A stretch of DNA of 64,000 nt, taken from contig JANLPY010000673.1 of the NCBI GenBank assembly GCA_031367505.1, forward strand, positions 1-64,000, in the 5' to 3' direction. A model generated the notes under the pieces. It worked only from the letters and a program-made list of their open reading frames with translations. It was not told the DNA's origin and made no database searches. The position numbers and the translations under genes were made by a program. This stretch comes from JAKFWF01 sp031367505. Its GTDB lineage: Bacteria > Pseudomonadota > Alphaproteobacteria > Rhizobiales > Hyphomicrobiaceae. Below are positions 16,983 to 25,404 of the stretch, piece after piece (positions within the stretch are counted from its first letter, which is position 1; the number at the start of each line of letters is the position of its first letter).

Positions 16983-17158
16983 CGGCACTTGGGCAACATT
17001 GGAAAAGTTGAATTGCCATCGGCCAGGGCAACACCGCAGGAGATGTGCGAATCAGGATATCGATTGATAACTGAGAAAACTGTGATGGCTTGGGAAACTA
17101 TGATCACGATCATCACGTTGAACATGTCAAAAATCGCAATCAATCAATTGTTGGGCAC

Positions 17159-17914
17159 ATGACACGTTTAGCCGATAAAGTAGCACTGGTGACGGGCGCG
17201 GGTGCGGGTATCGGTGCCGCCGTCGCACGCCGGTTCGCGGCGGAAGGTGCTCACGTCTACATAAGTGATGTGGACGGCAATGCTGCATCGGCGTTGGCCG
17301 TCGAGCTTACAGGGCAAGGGCTGAAGGCTACCGCGTGCACACTAGATGTCACGCGCGGCCAGGACGTTTTCGCGGCATTCCGCGTCATTGAAACGGCGCA
17401 CGGACGCCTCGATATTCTGGTCAATAACGCCGGCCTGAATGTGCGTGTCGACTTCCGGCATATGTCGGATGCCGATTGGACCAAGATTCGGGAGGTCAAT
17501 CTTGACGGTGTCGTGCGGATCGCCCGTGATGGCTTCGCGTTGTTGAAAGCATCGGGACAAGGCTCGCTGATCAATCTGGCTTCGATCATGGGGCATCGCG
17601 GGCTGCGTCAACTTGCCGGTTACGCTGCGACCAAAGGCGCGGTCTCAGCATTGACCCGCGCCCTTGCGGTCGAATATGCGCCCTATGGCATTCGCGTGAA
17701 CGCGTTGGCGCCCGGCTTTATCGAAACCGCGTTGACGGATCGGGTTTTACGCGTACCGGCCATTGCCAAGGTTTTGCTCGATCAGACACCAATGAAGCGT
17801 TTTGGAACGGCAGATGATGTGGCCGCTGCCGCCCTCTTTTTTGCATCGGACGATAGCGTTTTCGTGACCGGTGCCGAGCTTGCAGTCGACGGCGGTATGG
17901 CAGCCGGACTATAA
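17159..17914 (+). CDS. Short-chain dehydrogenase/reductase
   Basis: A classical SDR of 251 residues, cytoplasmic, NAD(P)-dependent. It has the cofactor motif TGAGAGIG, the NNAG strand LVNNAGLNV, the catalytic Ser in LINLASIMG, YAATK (Tyr-x3-Lys) and the substrate-loop start APGFIETALT, ending VDGGMAAGL. An acidic residue after the second strand (SDVDG) suggests NAD preference. The start ATG 17159 is chosen at MTRLADKVAL, where the family begins; the ribosome binding site is weak. The yceI-like gene follows after 8 bp, probably in the same transcript. Substrate unknown. Confidence 0.88.
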   Translation: MTRLADKVALVTGAGAGIGAAVARRFAAEGAHVYISDVDGNAASALAVELTGQGLKATACTLDVTRGQDVFAAFRVIETAHGRLDILVNNAGLNVRVDFRHMSDADWTKIREVNLDGVVRIARDGFALLKASGQGSLINLASIMGHRGLRQLAGYAATKGAVSALTRALAVEYAPYGIRVNALAPGFIETALTDRVLRVPAIAKVLLDQTPMKRFGTADDVAAAALFFASDDSVFVTGAELAVDGGMAAGL

Positions 17915-17922
17915 CATCGGGC

Positions 17923-18537
17923 ATGACCTATAAACACCTGCACGTCATCCGTTCACTCGCAGCCGTATGCCTGTTGCAACTCGGGCTGGCGAATTCCGCC
18001 TCGGCCGATATTTGGGCCATCGACAAGCAGAACAGCGAGATCCGCTTCAGTTGGGATTACCTGGGGATTTCTCGCCGCTCAGGCCGATTTCTCGATATGG
18101 ACGGCACGCTCAACTTCGCGCCCACCGACCCTGAGAGCGGCAGCGTCGAACTCTCGATTAAATCGGCCAGCGTTTCCACTGGAGTGAAAGAACTCGACGA
18201 TACGTTGAAATCGCCGGATTTTTTCGGTGCAGTTTCGTACCCCCGCATTGTCTTCAAAAGTACCGGCGTGGTCAAAACCGGTGAACGCGCCGGCGACATC
18301 ACCGGTGAGTTGACGTTCCATGGACAGTCGAGACCGGTTGTCCTTTCGACAACTTGGAACTTCACCGGCGAGCATCCGATGTCGGAGTCCAATGTGACGT
18401 TCCAGGGCAAATGGGTGTCTGGCTTCACGGCAACGGCGAAGTTCTTGCGCAGCGATTTTGGCGTGAAGCGGGGGGTACCACTGCTCTCCGACGAGGTTCG
18501 CATCGACATCGACGCGGTATTTATCCGCAAGGATTGA
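17923..18537 (+). CDS. YceI-family periplasmic protein
   Basis: The product (204 residues) has a signal peptide ending NSASA and a mature YceI fold: WAIDKQNSEIRFSWDYLG, DGTLNFAPTDPESGSVELSI, the family core DDTLKSPDFFGAVSYPRIVFKS and GELTFHGQSRPVVL, ending FGVKRGVPLLSDEVRIDID. YceI proteins are lipocalin-like barrels that bind isoprenoids or similar hydrophobic molecules and are often base- or stress-induced. It lies 8 bp after an SDR gene and is probably cotranscribed with it. Confidence 0.92.
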   Translation: MTYKHLHVIRSLAAVCLLQLGLANSASADIWAIDKQNSEIRFSWDYLGISRRSGRFLDMDGTLNFAPTDPESGSVELSIKSASVSTGVKELDDTLKSPDFFGAVSYPRIVFKSTGVVKTGERAGDITGELTFHGQSRPVVLSTTWNFTGEHPMSESNVTFQGKWVSGFTATAKFLRSDFGVKRGVPLLSDEVRIDIDAVFIRKD

Positions 18538-18650
18538 CGGAGCAGCGGCAGGGCTGACCGGCACGCCAGAGCCTTGACAGCTCGATAGCCACCGTGAAGT
18601 GGTTAGCGCGATCATTCCCTTTAGAAGCACAGCCAACCGGAAATCATGCA

Positions 18651-20237
18651 ATGCGCTCATTTCATTTTCCCGGCCGCTCGTCCGTGCACTCTCAGCACGC
18701 GATGGTTGCGACCTCACATCCTTTGTCGAGCCTGACCGCGATCGAAGTCTTGAAGAAGGGTGGCAACGCGGTTGATGCGGCCATCGCCACCTCGGCTGTG
18801 CTGGCGGTGCTGGAGCCGGCGATGACCGGCATCGGTGGCGACTGTTTTGCAATCGTCTCCAAGCCCGGTCAAAAGCTGATCGCGCTCAACGCCTCAGGCA
18901 TGGCGCCGAAGGCCGCGACGCCGGAGTGGTATGCCAGCAAGGGCATCAAGGAGATTGAAACGCAAAGTCCGCACTCGGTAACCATTCCGGGTGCGATCGA
19001 CGGTTGGGCGCGCCTGCTTAAAGACCATGGCACCATGAGCTTTGATCAGGTGCTCGCGCCAGCCATCGAGCTGGCCGAGAAAGGTTTTGTCGTTGCCCCG
19101 CGCATTGCTCATGACTGGGCGGCGCTCGTCGGCAAGCTCAAATCGAACGAGGGCGCGGCGATGCATCTGTTGAAAGATGGTCGCGCACCGAAGGTCGGAG
19201 AAATCTTCAAGGCGGAAGCGCTTGGCCGCACCCTCAAGGCAATCGCGCGTCAGGGACGTGATGCCTTCTACACCGGCGAGATCGCTGCCGACATGGCGGC
19301 CGAACTCAAGGCCCTTGGCGGCTTGCACACGGTGGCCGATTTCGAGGCGCAGACCAGCGCCTATGTCGACACCATCAAGGTTGGCTACCACGGCGTCGAT
19401 CTGCACGAACTACCACCCAACAATCACGGCATCGTGGCGTTGATCATGCTCAAGATGCTCGAGAAGATGGGGCGGTTGTCGGAAAGCCCGACTGCCCCCG
19501 AGCGCTATCACGTGATGATGGAGGCGGCCCGTCTCGCCTATGCCATGCGCGACGCCTATGTCGCCGATCCGGCAATGGCCAAGGTGCCCGTCGAGTTCAT
19601 GCTGGCCGACGCCACCATCGAAAAGCTCGTCAAGCGGATCGACCGCAGCCGTTGCACTCCAGACCTTGGCCCCGTGCCCAAGCCAGCCGGCTCCGATACG
19701 GTCTGCTACTCGATTGCCGATGCGAACGGCATGGTCGTGTCGTTCATTAACTCGGTTTACGCGGGCTTCGGCTCCGGCCTCGCCACTAAAAAGAGCGGCG
19801 TGGTATTCCACAATCGCGGACAAGGGTTCGTGCTCGATCCGAAGCATCCGAATTGCATCGCGCCGGGCAAGAAGCCGATGCACACCTTGGTGCCGGCAAT
19901 GGCGATGAAGGACGGCCGGCCCGCGTTCTCATTCGGTGTCATGGGTGCCGCCTTCCAGCCGATCGGTCATGTCTACATGATGACCAACATGCTGGATTAT
20001 GGCCTCGATCCGCAGGAAGCCCTCGACTGCCCGCGCATGTTCTTCGAGGGGCAAGACGTGCAAATGGAAGCGTCGGTCCCGGCGGCAACGGCCGAGCGGA
20101 TGGCTTTGATGGGTCATAAAATGCAAGTCCGTCCGGACCCTTGGGGTGGCGGCCAGATCGTTGCATTCGATCGCGTGAATGGCACGCTGATTGGTGCGTC
20201 GGATGCCCGCAAGGATGGCGTGGCGCTGGGCTACTGA
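18651..20237 (+). CDS. ggt: Gamma-glutamyltransferase-family protein
   Basis: This 528-residue Ntn-hydrolase precursor belongs to the GGT family (glutathione or gamma-glutamyl amide hydrolysis/transfer). The N-terminus has NAVDAAIATSAVLAVLEP and TGIGGDCFAIV; autoprocessing is expected before Thr350 in SDTVCYSIADANG, which aligns with the usual TTHYSVVD. The small subunit shows FGSGLATKKSGV and GAAFQPIGHVYMMTNMLDYG. No signal peptide is seen, unlike many periplasmic GGTs, so it may be cytoplasmic or act on another gamma-glutamyl or acyl substrate, as in capD/cephalosporin-acylase-like relatives. Start at ATG 18651 gives the family N-terminus. It converges on a LysR gene. Confidence 0.85.
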   Translation: MRSFHFPGRSSVHSQHAMVATSHPLSSLTAIEVLKKGGNAVDAAIATSAVLAVLEPAMTGIGGDCFAIVSKPGQKLIALNASGMAPKAATPEWYASKGIKEIETQSPHSVTIPGAIDGWARLLKDHGTMSFDQVLAPAIELAEKGFVVAPRIAHDWAALVGKLKSNEGAAMHLLKDGRAPKVGEIFKAEALGRTLKAIARQGRDAFYTGEIAADMAAELKALGGLHTVADFEAQTSAYVDTIKVGYHGVDLHELPPNNHGIVALIMLKMLEKMGRLSESPTAPERYHVMMEAARLAYAMRDAYVADPAMAKVPVEFMLADATIEKLVKRIDRSRCTPDLGPVPKPAGSDTVCYSIADANGMVVSFINSVYAGFGSGLATKKSGVVFHNRGQGFVLDPKHPNCIAPGKKPMHTLVPAMAMKDGRPAFSFGVMGAAFQPIGHVYMMTNMLDYGLDPQEALDCPRMFFEGQDVQMEASVPAATAERMALMGHKMQVRPDPWGGGQIVAFDRVNGTLIGASDARKDGVALGY

Positions 20238-20262
20238 TCAGCGGCCGATAGATCGTTGGTGG

Positions 20263-21111
20263 TTAACGCAGGCTGGCGACGGCCTTGCGTAAGCCATCGA
20301 GGATCGGCTCGTAGGCAACCTCGTCGCGCGCCTCCGGGTAGACCATGAAGACTGGGTACACGAACTTGCGGGCTCGCTTATTGAGCCGCAAGCGTCCGCG
20401 TGCGATGTGGGTCTTGACGAGGCGAAGCGGAAAATATCCGGAAGCGGCATTCGACAATAGGAAATCGACGCTGAGCGATCCGATGTCGAGGTTGAGGCCG
20501 GACTGCACCAACTCGGGGTAGGCCGCCGCATGATCCAGCTGAAAGTCCGGTCCCCAATCGACGAATACATATTCGTCCGGTCCGCGTCTGGCACCAGTCG
20601 GCTGGCTCGACACTTGCACGATCTGCTCGTCGAACAGGTGTTCGATCATCAACCCCGGTGGTTGGCTCGGACGGTACATGACCGCCAGATCAAGTGTGCC
20701 TTCGACCAGACGCTGGGTCAGATCATTGGCCGATGCGGCGCTCGCCGAGACCGCGATATCGGGAATATTCTGGCGCAGCCACGACACCCATTTGAGCAGG
20801 AAGCCCTCCCACAAACTCCAGCCAGCGCCGACCGCCAAGTGATCCCTGTGTTGAGCTGATAGTCCAACCTCGAGTTGGGCGCGTTGCCAGACGCGGACCA
20901 TAGCCAGCGCGTGTTTTTGGAACTGATTGCCAGCGCCGGTAAGCGTCGCGCCGTTGTTCGAACGGTCGAATAGCGGACGTCCGAGCGAGTCTTCCAAGCC
21001 CTTGATGCGGGCGCTCACCGTCGACTGGGTGACATTCATTTTTCGCGCGGCATCGATGAAGCTGCCGGTGTCGGCAACCATGAGGAAAGTTCGAGCCAGA
21101 ATGATGTCCAT
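20263..21111 (-). CDS. LysR-family transcriptional regulator
   Basis: The 282-residue product has the N-terminal winged helix-turn-helix of LysR proteins (residues 1-60: FLMVADTGSFIDAARKMNVTQSTVSARIKGLE then LFDRS), followed by the periplasmic-binding-protein-like effector domain. It is convergent with the gamma-glutamyltransferase gene, so it does not show the typical divergent target; the regulon is unknown. Confidence 0.92.
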   Translation of the reverse strand: MDIILARTFLMVADTGSFIDAARKMNVTQSTVSARIKGLEDSLGRPLFDRSNNGATLTGAGNQFQKHALAMVRVWQRAQLEVGLSAQHRDHLAVGAGWSLWEGFLLKWVSWLRQNIPDIAVSASAASANDLTQRLVEGTLDLAVMYRPSQPPGLMIEHLFDEQIVQVSSQPTGARRGPDEYVFVDWGPDFQLDHAAAYPELVQSGLNLDIGSLSVDFLLSNAASGYFPLRLVKTHIARGRLRLNKRARKFVYPVFMVYPEARDEVAYEPILDGLRKAVASLR

Positions 21112-21290
21112 GACGCTCTCAACTCGACACTCTAAACATTGCGCTGCAAGACACCCAGTGTGCGAGTTCCGCCAACTTGTCTAACGGCGGCGTTTCGTCC
21201 ATAACAAGGGCATGAGTTGGTCTATCGAAATCTTCGATAGCGGTCACCGAAAAAATCCGTTTGCCCACGCATGTGAATCTCTTGATTGTG

Positions 21291-21318
21291 AAAAAAGCCT
21301 GAGTCGCTGATCTCAGGC
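21291..21318 (-). terminator. Rho-independent terminator on the minus strand
   Basis: Read on the minus strand, GCCTGAG (21318-21312) pairs with CTCAGGC (21303-21297) around 8 bases and is followed by six T (21296-21291). The next minus-strand gene to the right is lipB, more than 650 bp away beyond two plus-strand genes, so the transcript it ends is unclear. Confidence 0.6.
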
Positions 21319-21372
21319 GAATAGTCTCGCACTACGACGAGGCATCATAAACGAGAGAGAAGGACGACTGAC

Positions 21373-21459
21373 ATGAAGGCTCCTGCAAAGAAGACCGCTG
21401 CCAAGAAGCCAGCTGCCAAGGCCCCGGCCAAGAAGGTTGCGGCGAAGAAGAAGAAGTAA
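21373..21459 (+). CDS. 28-residue lysine/alanine-rich histone H1-like peptide
   Basis: ATG 21373 to TAA 21457-21459 encodes 28 residues made almost only of Lys, Ala and Pro: it starts MKAPAKKTAAKK, repeats the block PAK[KA] and ends AAKKKK. It follows a GAGAGAAGGA purine run (21353-21364) at a sensible distance. Composition matches the KA-rich tails of bacterial histone H1-like or HU-extension proteins, which bind DNA non-specifically. It lies 36 bp upstream of the exported Pro/Ala-rich protein gene. The short length puts it below usual gene-calling cut-offs. Function as a nucleoid-binding peptide is inferred from composition only. Confidence 0.6.
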   Translation: MKAPAKKTAAKKPAAKAPAKKVAAKKKK

Positions 21460-21495
21460 GCTGCCGTAAGGCATCAGGCGAAGGAACCGGCTAGT

Positions 21496-21924
21496 ATGAA
21501 GTTTGAGCGTAAACACCTCTCTTCCTCACTTGTTGGCGCCTTCGCCTTCTTCGTCTCCACCGCTGCCACGCTCGTCGTGGCCAGTACTGCCGCTAACGCA
21601 ATCTCGATTACCAATCGCGATGACAAGGATCACAAGATCACCGTCATCGAAGGTGAGACCAAAACGGACCACGCACTCAAAGCGACCGCGGCCGTTGAAA
21701 ATATCTGCATGAAGGGCTGCATCGTTCGCCTGAACGATAGCGAGAACGACGAGTACGAACTCGAAGGTACCGAAGTGGTATCGATCGAGGATGGCTATCT
21801 CTATTATGATGGCCCCGACGCTCCAGCCGAGACGATGCCGCCTGCCGCTCCGGCCCCGGGCGCTCCTGCCCCCCCTGCTCCAGCAGCGCCTGCTGCACCT
21901 GGCACACCACCCAAGCCACAATAA
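21496..21924 (+). CDS. Exported protein with Pro/Ala-rich tail, hypothetical
   Basis: The 142-residue product has a long signal peptide (about residues 1-35, ending STAANA) and a small beta-rich domain (ISITNRDDKDHKITVIEG ... ELEGTEVVSIEDGYLYYDG) containing one CMKGC pair that could form a disulfide. The last ~35 residues are a low-complexity Pro/Ala/Gly tail, probably a flexible or wall-spanning segment. GAAGGAA lies shortly before the ATG. It probably shares a transcript with the preceding Lys/Ala-rich peptide gene. No family recognised. Confidence 0.7.
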   Translation: MKFERKHLSSSLVGAFAFFVSTAATLVVASTAANAISITNRDDKDHKITVIEGETKTDHALKATAAVENICMKGCIVRLNDSENDEYELEGTEVVSIEDGYLYYDGPDAPAETMPPAAPAPGAPAPPAPAAPAAPGTPPKPQ

Positions 21925-21973
21925 TCCACAGGAAAATGCCGTTCGGTGTCGGCAGCTGACCGCGCGAATTTTT

Positions 21974-22681
21974 CTATTTTGCGGCGACAAACGGCGGCAA
22001 CGTAACCCGTCGCATGGGTCCGGCGACGCGCTCGAACGCTGCCGCCAGCGCCATATCGACGTCGGTCATCGACAAGACCAGCCCCAAATCCGCCAAGCTG
22101 GTGACGCCGTGACGGTTGACGCCGCAGGGAACGATGCCGCTGAAGTGCTCGAGGTTCGGTTCGACGTTCAAGCTCAGGCCATGGAAACTGATCCATCGGC
22201 GAAGCCTCAATCCGATCGCCGCGATCTTGTCTTCGGCGTCTTGCCCTCGATCGGGGCGGCGCACCCAAACCCCCACTCGGTCCGGTCTCACCTCGCCCTT
22301 CACGTTGAAGGTGGCCAGCGTGGCGATGATCCAATGTTCGAGCAGGGTGACGAGGGAGCGCACATCCCGGCCCCGTACGCGCAGATCGAGCATCACGTAA
22401 GCGATGCGCTGGCCCGGGCCGTGATAGGTATATTGGCCGCCCCGTCCGGTCTCGTAAACCGGGAAGCGATCGGGTTGCAGAAGGTCGGCAAGCCGGGCGC
22501 TGGTACCGGCGGTGTAGATCGGCGGGTGTTCGAGTAACCATATCAACTCGGGTGCGGTACCAGCGGCGATCCGCTCGATCCGGTCCTCCATCACGGCAAT
22601 AGCGGTCTCGTAAGGCACAGGGGTATCGCTGATCGCCCAGTCCACGATGGCGGGGCTGTCCAATCGAGCTGAACCTGTCAT
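21974..22681 (-). CDS. lipB: Octanoyltransferase LipB
   Basis: LipB transfers octanoyl from acyl carrier protein to the lipoyl domains of pyruvate, 2-oxoglutarate and glycine-cleavage complexes. The product (235 residues from ATG 22681; a TTG at 22705 would add 8) has the motifs WLLEHPPIYTAGTSA, GRGGQYTYHGPGQ and the catalytic CGVNRHGVTSL, with Lys in DKIAAIGLRLRRWISFHGL. It is a single gene on the minus strand, separated from the neighbouring tRNA-Leu by about 125 bp. Confidence 0.95.
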   Translation of the reverse strand: MTGSARLDSPAIVDWAISDTPVPYETAIAVMEDRIERIAAGTAPELIWLLEHPPIYTAGTSARLADLLQPDRFPVYETGRGGQYTYHGPGQRIAYVMLDLRVRGRDVRSLVTLLEHWIIATLATFNVKGEVRPDRVGVWVRRPDRGQDAEDKIAAIGLRLRRWISFHGLSLNVEPNLEHFSGIVPCGVNRHGVTSLADLGLVLSMTDVDMALAAAFERVAGPMRRVTLPPFVAAK

Positions 22682-22830
22682 GCGGATACCATTGCTTGTG
22701 TCCAACCTGAACTAACGTGCGGGTTCGGTCTTGCGTTCGCCATTGGGGTCTGTTACTCGACCGCACCTCTGAAGGGCAAGGCAGTTGCTTTGCCGTTCAA
22801 CTTGTATGGGATCGATAAGGTCTCATCGCT

Positions 22831-22915
22831 GCGGCCATGGCGGAATTGGTAGACGCACTACCTTGAGGTGGTAGCGGGGCAACCCGTGGAAGTTCGAGTC
22901 TTCTTGGCCGCACCA
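22831..22915 (+). tRNA. tRNA-Leu (anticodon GAG)
   Basis: GCGGCCA at 22831 pairs with TGGCCGC near the 3' end, followed by A and an encoded CCA (22913-22915). The anticodon arm CTACC-TTGAGGT-GGTAG gives anticodon GAG (codons CUC/CUU). A long variable arm (CGGGGCAACCCGTG) and a T-arm with GTTCGAGTC are present, as in class II tRNA-Leu. Confidence 0.95.
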
Positions 22916-22944
22916 GTTTAATGAAATTAGTAGCCGGGCGATGC

Positions 22945-22969
22945 GCTCATGACACCCCATGTCATGAGC
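22945..22969. repeat. Perfect 10-bp inverted repeat downstream of tRNA-Leu
   Basis: GCTCATGACA (22945-22954) and TGTCATGAGC (22960-22969) are exact reverse complements around CCCCA. No T-run follows, so it is not a standard terminator. It may be an operator, a processing hairpin or an element end; the rest of 22916-23181 holds nothing else recognisable. Confidence 0.6.
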
Positions 22970-23181
22970 AAGGCGTCATTGCTCGTGGCGCTTTGCGCCA
23001 AATTTGCGCGCATTCATCGTGCGATCTAGTCGCCGTTAGCGGTGGTCCGTTGCTCCCCAATCGCCGCCTTCTCGACGAGGAATGGTTGCTGGGACAGATT
23101 TGGGCCAATCGGCTACATTGAGGGGCTAGGCTGCTATAGCTGAGGATGCCAGTTGAAGCGGTCTGGCTTTGAGTGAAATCC

Positions 23182-23352
23182 ATGGTTCAAAAAATCTACT
23201 GCGTGATGTGCGGCAAAGAGGGGTTCGACCCCGAAGCGCCGCCACAACAGGAGTTCTATCTTTGCGGTGACTGCGCGAAGTTCTGGTTTAATGACTATTT
23301 GCGGCGTCTCAGAATACGCTTAAAAACTTGGCTGACACGGATATGGCAATAG
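23182..23352 (+). CDS. Small zinc-ribbon-like protein
   Basis: This 56-codon gene (ATG 23182, TAG 23350-23352) encodes two cysteine pairs: CVMCG near residue 7 and CGDC near residue 28, spaced like a treble-clef/zinc-ribbon knuckle. A basic, aromatic C-terminal helix (DYLRRLRIRLKTWLTRIWQ) follows. Such compact zinc proteins often act as nucleic-acid-binding or protein-adaptor modules; no specific family is recognised. The ribosome binding site is weak (GAGTG). It lies alone between tRNA-Leu and the converging deacetylase gene. Confidence 0.6.
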   Translation: MVQKIYCVMCGKEGFDPEAPPQQEFYLCGDCAKFWFNDYLRRLRIRLKTWLTRIWQ

Positions 23353-23495
23353 GAATTTTCTGACCGCATTCCTCAATTTGGGGATGTGCCTTCGTCCGCC
23401 CCAGCTCAACCTCAACCCAAATCCGCTGGCACAGCAAGTGGCGCTCCTTGCCCCCCTCGCTCGTTCGAAAGCCTGAACCTCTCCGCGTAACCCGC

Positions 23496-24647
23496 TCAAT
23501 CGATGGCGCTGCGCCGTAGGCGGGGCGCGGCAGTCGTCGTAATCCAGCCGCTGGAGAATGGCGTCGTCCAACCACTGCCGATCGCGGTTTGCGGTTCGCG
23601 GCGTGGCGGCCGATGCGCCGTTGATACGGCCGCCAACTTTCCTGGCGATGCCGCCGCAGAGGCATGCGCCGCCGAGCGTTTCGGAACCGGCTTGCGCGCA
23701 GCACCTTCGTTGGCCCCTGCGACATAAACTTTCGCTTCCGGGGCAACGATTGTTTCAGGCGTTTCGGGGGCGATGGCAGCATCGGGGCGCAGCGATGCCG
23801 CATAAAACGGAACTAGACGACCCTTGCCCGTGGGTTGAGCTTTGGCCAACGCCGGTGCCAACTGCGCTTCGTATCCAGGCGCCGGCTCGAAGTTCGCGGC
23901 CGGGCGCATGTGAACGACCGTGTAGCCGCGTGCTTTCAGTTCGGCCAGGATGACCGGCAAAGCGCGCGCGGTCGCGGCCTTTATATCGTGAAACAGCACG
24001 ATGCCACCCTTGCGCGCTTCCACCTGGGCCAGCGTGTACTCGATCAAGCGGCTGGCATCGTGAATGTAGCTGTCGTTCGAGATGACATCGACGGTGAAGG
24101 TCGCGACCTTGCGGTTTTGCAAGTGGGTCAGGAGCGCCGCATTGTCGTTGAGCCCGGGGAACCGGAAAAATGGCGCGATCGGTTGTCCGGCCGCCAATGC
24201 GACGGCCGCAAATCCGCGCTCCATTTCGTCGACGGCGGCCTCTGGTTTCATGCGGCGCAAGTTGAGGGGGTGCGACCAAGTGTGCGTGCCGAGCGTGTGC
24301 CCACGGGCCAGGATCTCGCGTGCGGTGGCCGGGTAGGCGATCGCCATGCGGCCGACGGAAAAGAACGTCGCTTTGGTGCAATGGTTCTCGAGGGTGTCGA
24401 GGATCGATTTGGTAACGCCGGGCATCGGACCGTCGTCGAAGGTGAGAACCACTTCCTTAGGCGCCAGGAAGTTTGATGCCCGCTGATATCCGGTGTGTTC
24501 GCCAAACAGCGGTCCGTTCGATGTGTCAATATTGGCGACGCGCGCTAATCCAATGCCCGAGCTCGGGTTACAGGCAGCGCTCGCACTGCCTGTGAAACCA
24601 AACGCTGCAATGATCGCCGAAACGATTGCCGAGCCGAAAGCGCGCAT
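23496..24647 (-). CDS. Exported polysaccharide deacetylase (NodB-domain)
   Basis: The 383-residue product has a signal peptide (about residues 1-25, ending GSASA) and a NodB-homology domain (about 65-260) with the metal/catalytic motifs LTFDDGPMPG, HTLGTHTWSHP, FFRFPG and DIKAAT. These enzymes remove acetyl groups from chitin-oligosaccharides, peptidoglycan or exopolysaccharide in the envelope. The last ~110 residues are a low-complexity Ala/Pro/Arg tail (for example APETPETIVAPEAK), unusual in length. The start at 24647 has GGGAGAC upstream; the upstream part of the frame lacks a better site. Target polymer unknown. Confidence 0.88.
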   Translation of the reverse strand: MRAFGSAIVSAIIAAFGFTGSASAACNPSSGIGLARVANIDTSNGPLFGEHTGYQRASNFLAPKEVVLTFDDGPMPGVTKSILDTLENHCTKATFFSVGRMAIAYPATAREILARGHTLGTHTWSHPLNLRRMKPEAAVDEMERGFAAVALAAGQPIAPFFRFPGLNDNAALLTHLQNRKVATFTVDVISNDSYIHDASRLIEYTLAQVEARKGGIVLFHDIKAATARALPVILAELKARGYTVVHMRPAANFEPAPGYEAQLAPALAKAQPTGKGRLVPFYAASLRPDAAIAPETPETIVAPEAKVYVAGANEGAARKPVPKRSAAHASAAASPGKLAAVSTAHRPPRREPQTAIGSGWTTPFSSGWITTTAAPRLRRSAID

Positions 24648-24785
24648 CCGATGTCTCCCGACAGTTCGAATCAACGCCACACAGACGCGCATATTCGGGC
24701 GTTGCCGGATGCGAAGCAAGGTTGTTCGGAGCCGGTCGAGGCATTATGAGCGCCGCCAAGGCCGAACGGCTACAACGTGGGCGTG

Positions 24786-25253
24786 CTACTTGGCGATTTC
24801 GGCGTCGAGTTTGCCGAACATATAGGCCCATTTTTGGGTCTGCGTTTCAACCAGCTCTGACATGTTGCTGCGCAGCGTTGCCAGCAATTCGCAATCGGGT
24901 TTCGCCGAACCAGCCCCTTCGCCACCGAGATTGTTGATCTTCATCAGGTATTCGGCGGATTTCTGGTCGAACTCGGTTATGCGCTCGTCGGCAACCAAGG
25001 GGGCGGCGGCCTTGACGAATTCCTCCGTGCTCCAACCCCGCTTGTCTCTGAGCGCGCGCAACCGATCTTGAAAGTCCGGGGTGTTGCGATTGGTCATTTC
25101 GCGGAGCGTCGCCGACGCCGTGCCGACCGCCGATTCGAAATCGGCTCGCTCACATTGCTGGGCATGAGCGGTCGCAGCGAGACACGCTGACCAAGCGCTG
25201 AGCGCAAGGTTGATCGAAATTCGTCTAAGCACTGCACCCGAGCATCGTTTCAT
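24786..25253 (-). CDS. Exported hypothetical protein
   Basis: This 155-residue protein has a signal peptide (cleavage near TAHAQ, residue 32) and a mostly helical mature part with three cysteines (CERADF, CELLATL region). The motif pattern REMTNRNTPDFQDRLRALRDKRGW suggests an alpha-helical periplasmic domain. No family is recognised. It lies upstream of the deacetylase gene on the same strand, 138 bp apart, so cotranscription is possible but not shown. Confidence 0.65.
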   Translation of the reverse strand: MKRCSGAVLRRISINLALSAWSACLAATAHAQQCERADFESAVGTASATLREMTNRNTPDFQDRLRALRDKRGWSTEEFVKAAAPLVADERITEFDQKSAEYLMKINNLGGEGAGSAKPDCELLATLRSNMSELVETQTQKWAYMFGKLDAEIAK

Positions 25254-25404
25254 GCTCTACCCTTGCTGCCTCTCGTGCGTCCAAGCAAGCATGTCAGTGC
25301 GCGTGCCCACTTAGTGTTGCATTATCGCACTTGCTGGAGGGGGAACGCATCGCGGTACTTGGCCGAAGGCGCGTGCTTGGTTAGGCCGTAACCTGTGCGG
25401 CTTT

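Noticed and set aside
21804..22766. A 320-codon minus-strand frame overlapping lipB in another frame
   Set aside because: The in-frame lipB reading has all catalytic motifs; the longer frame reads out of phase through it.
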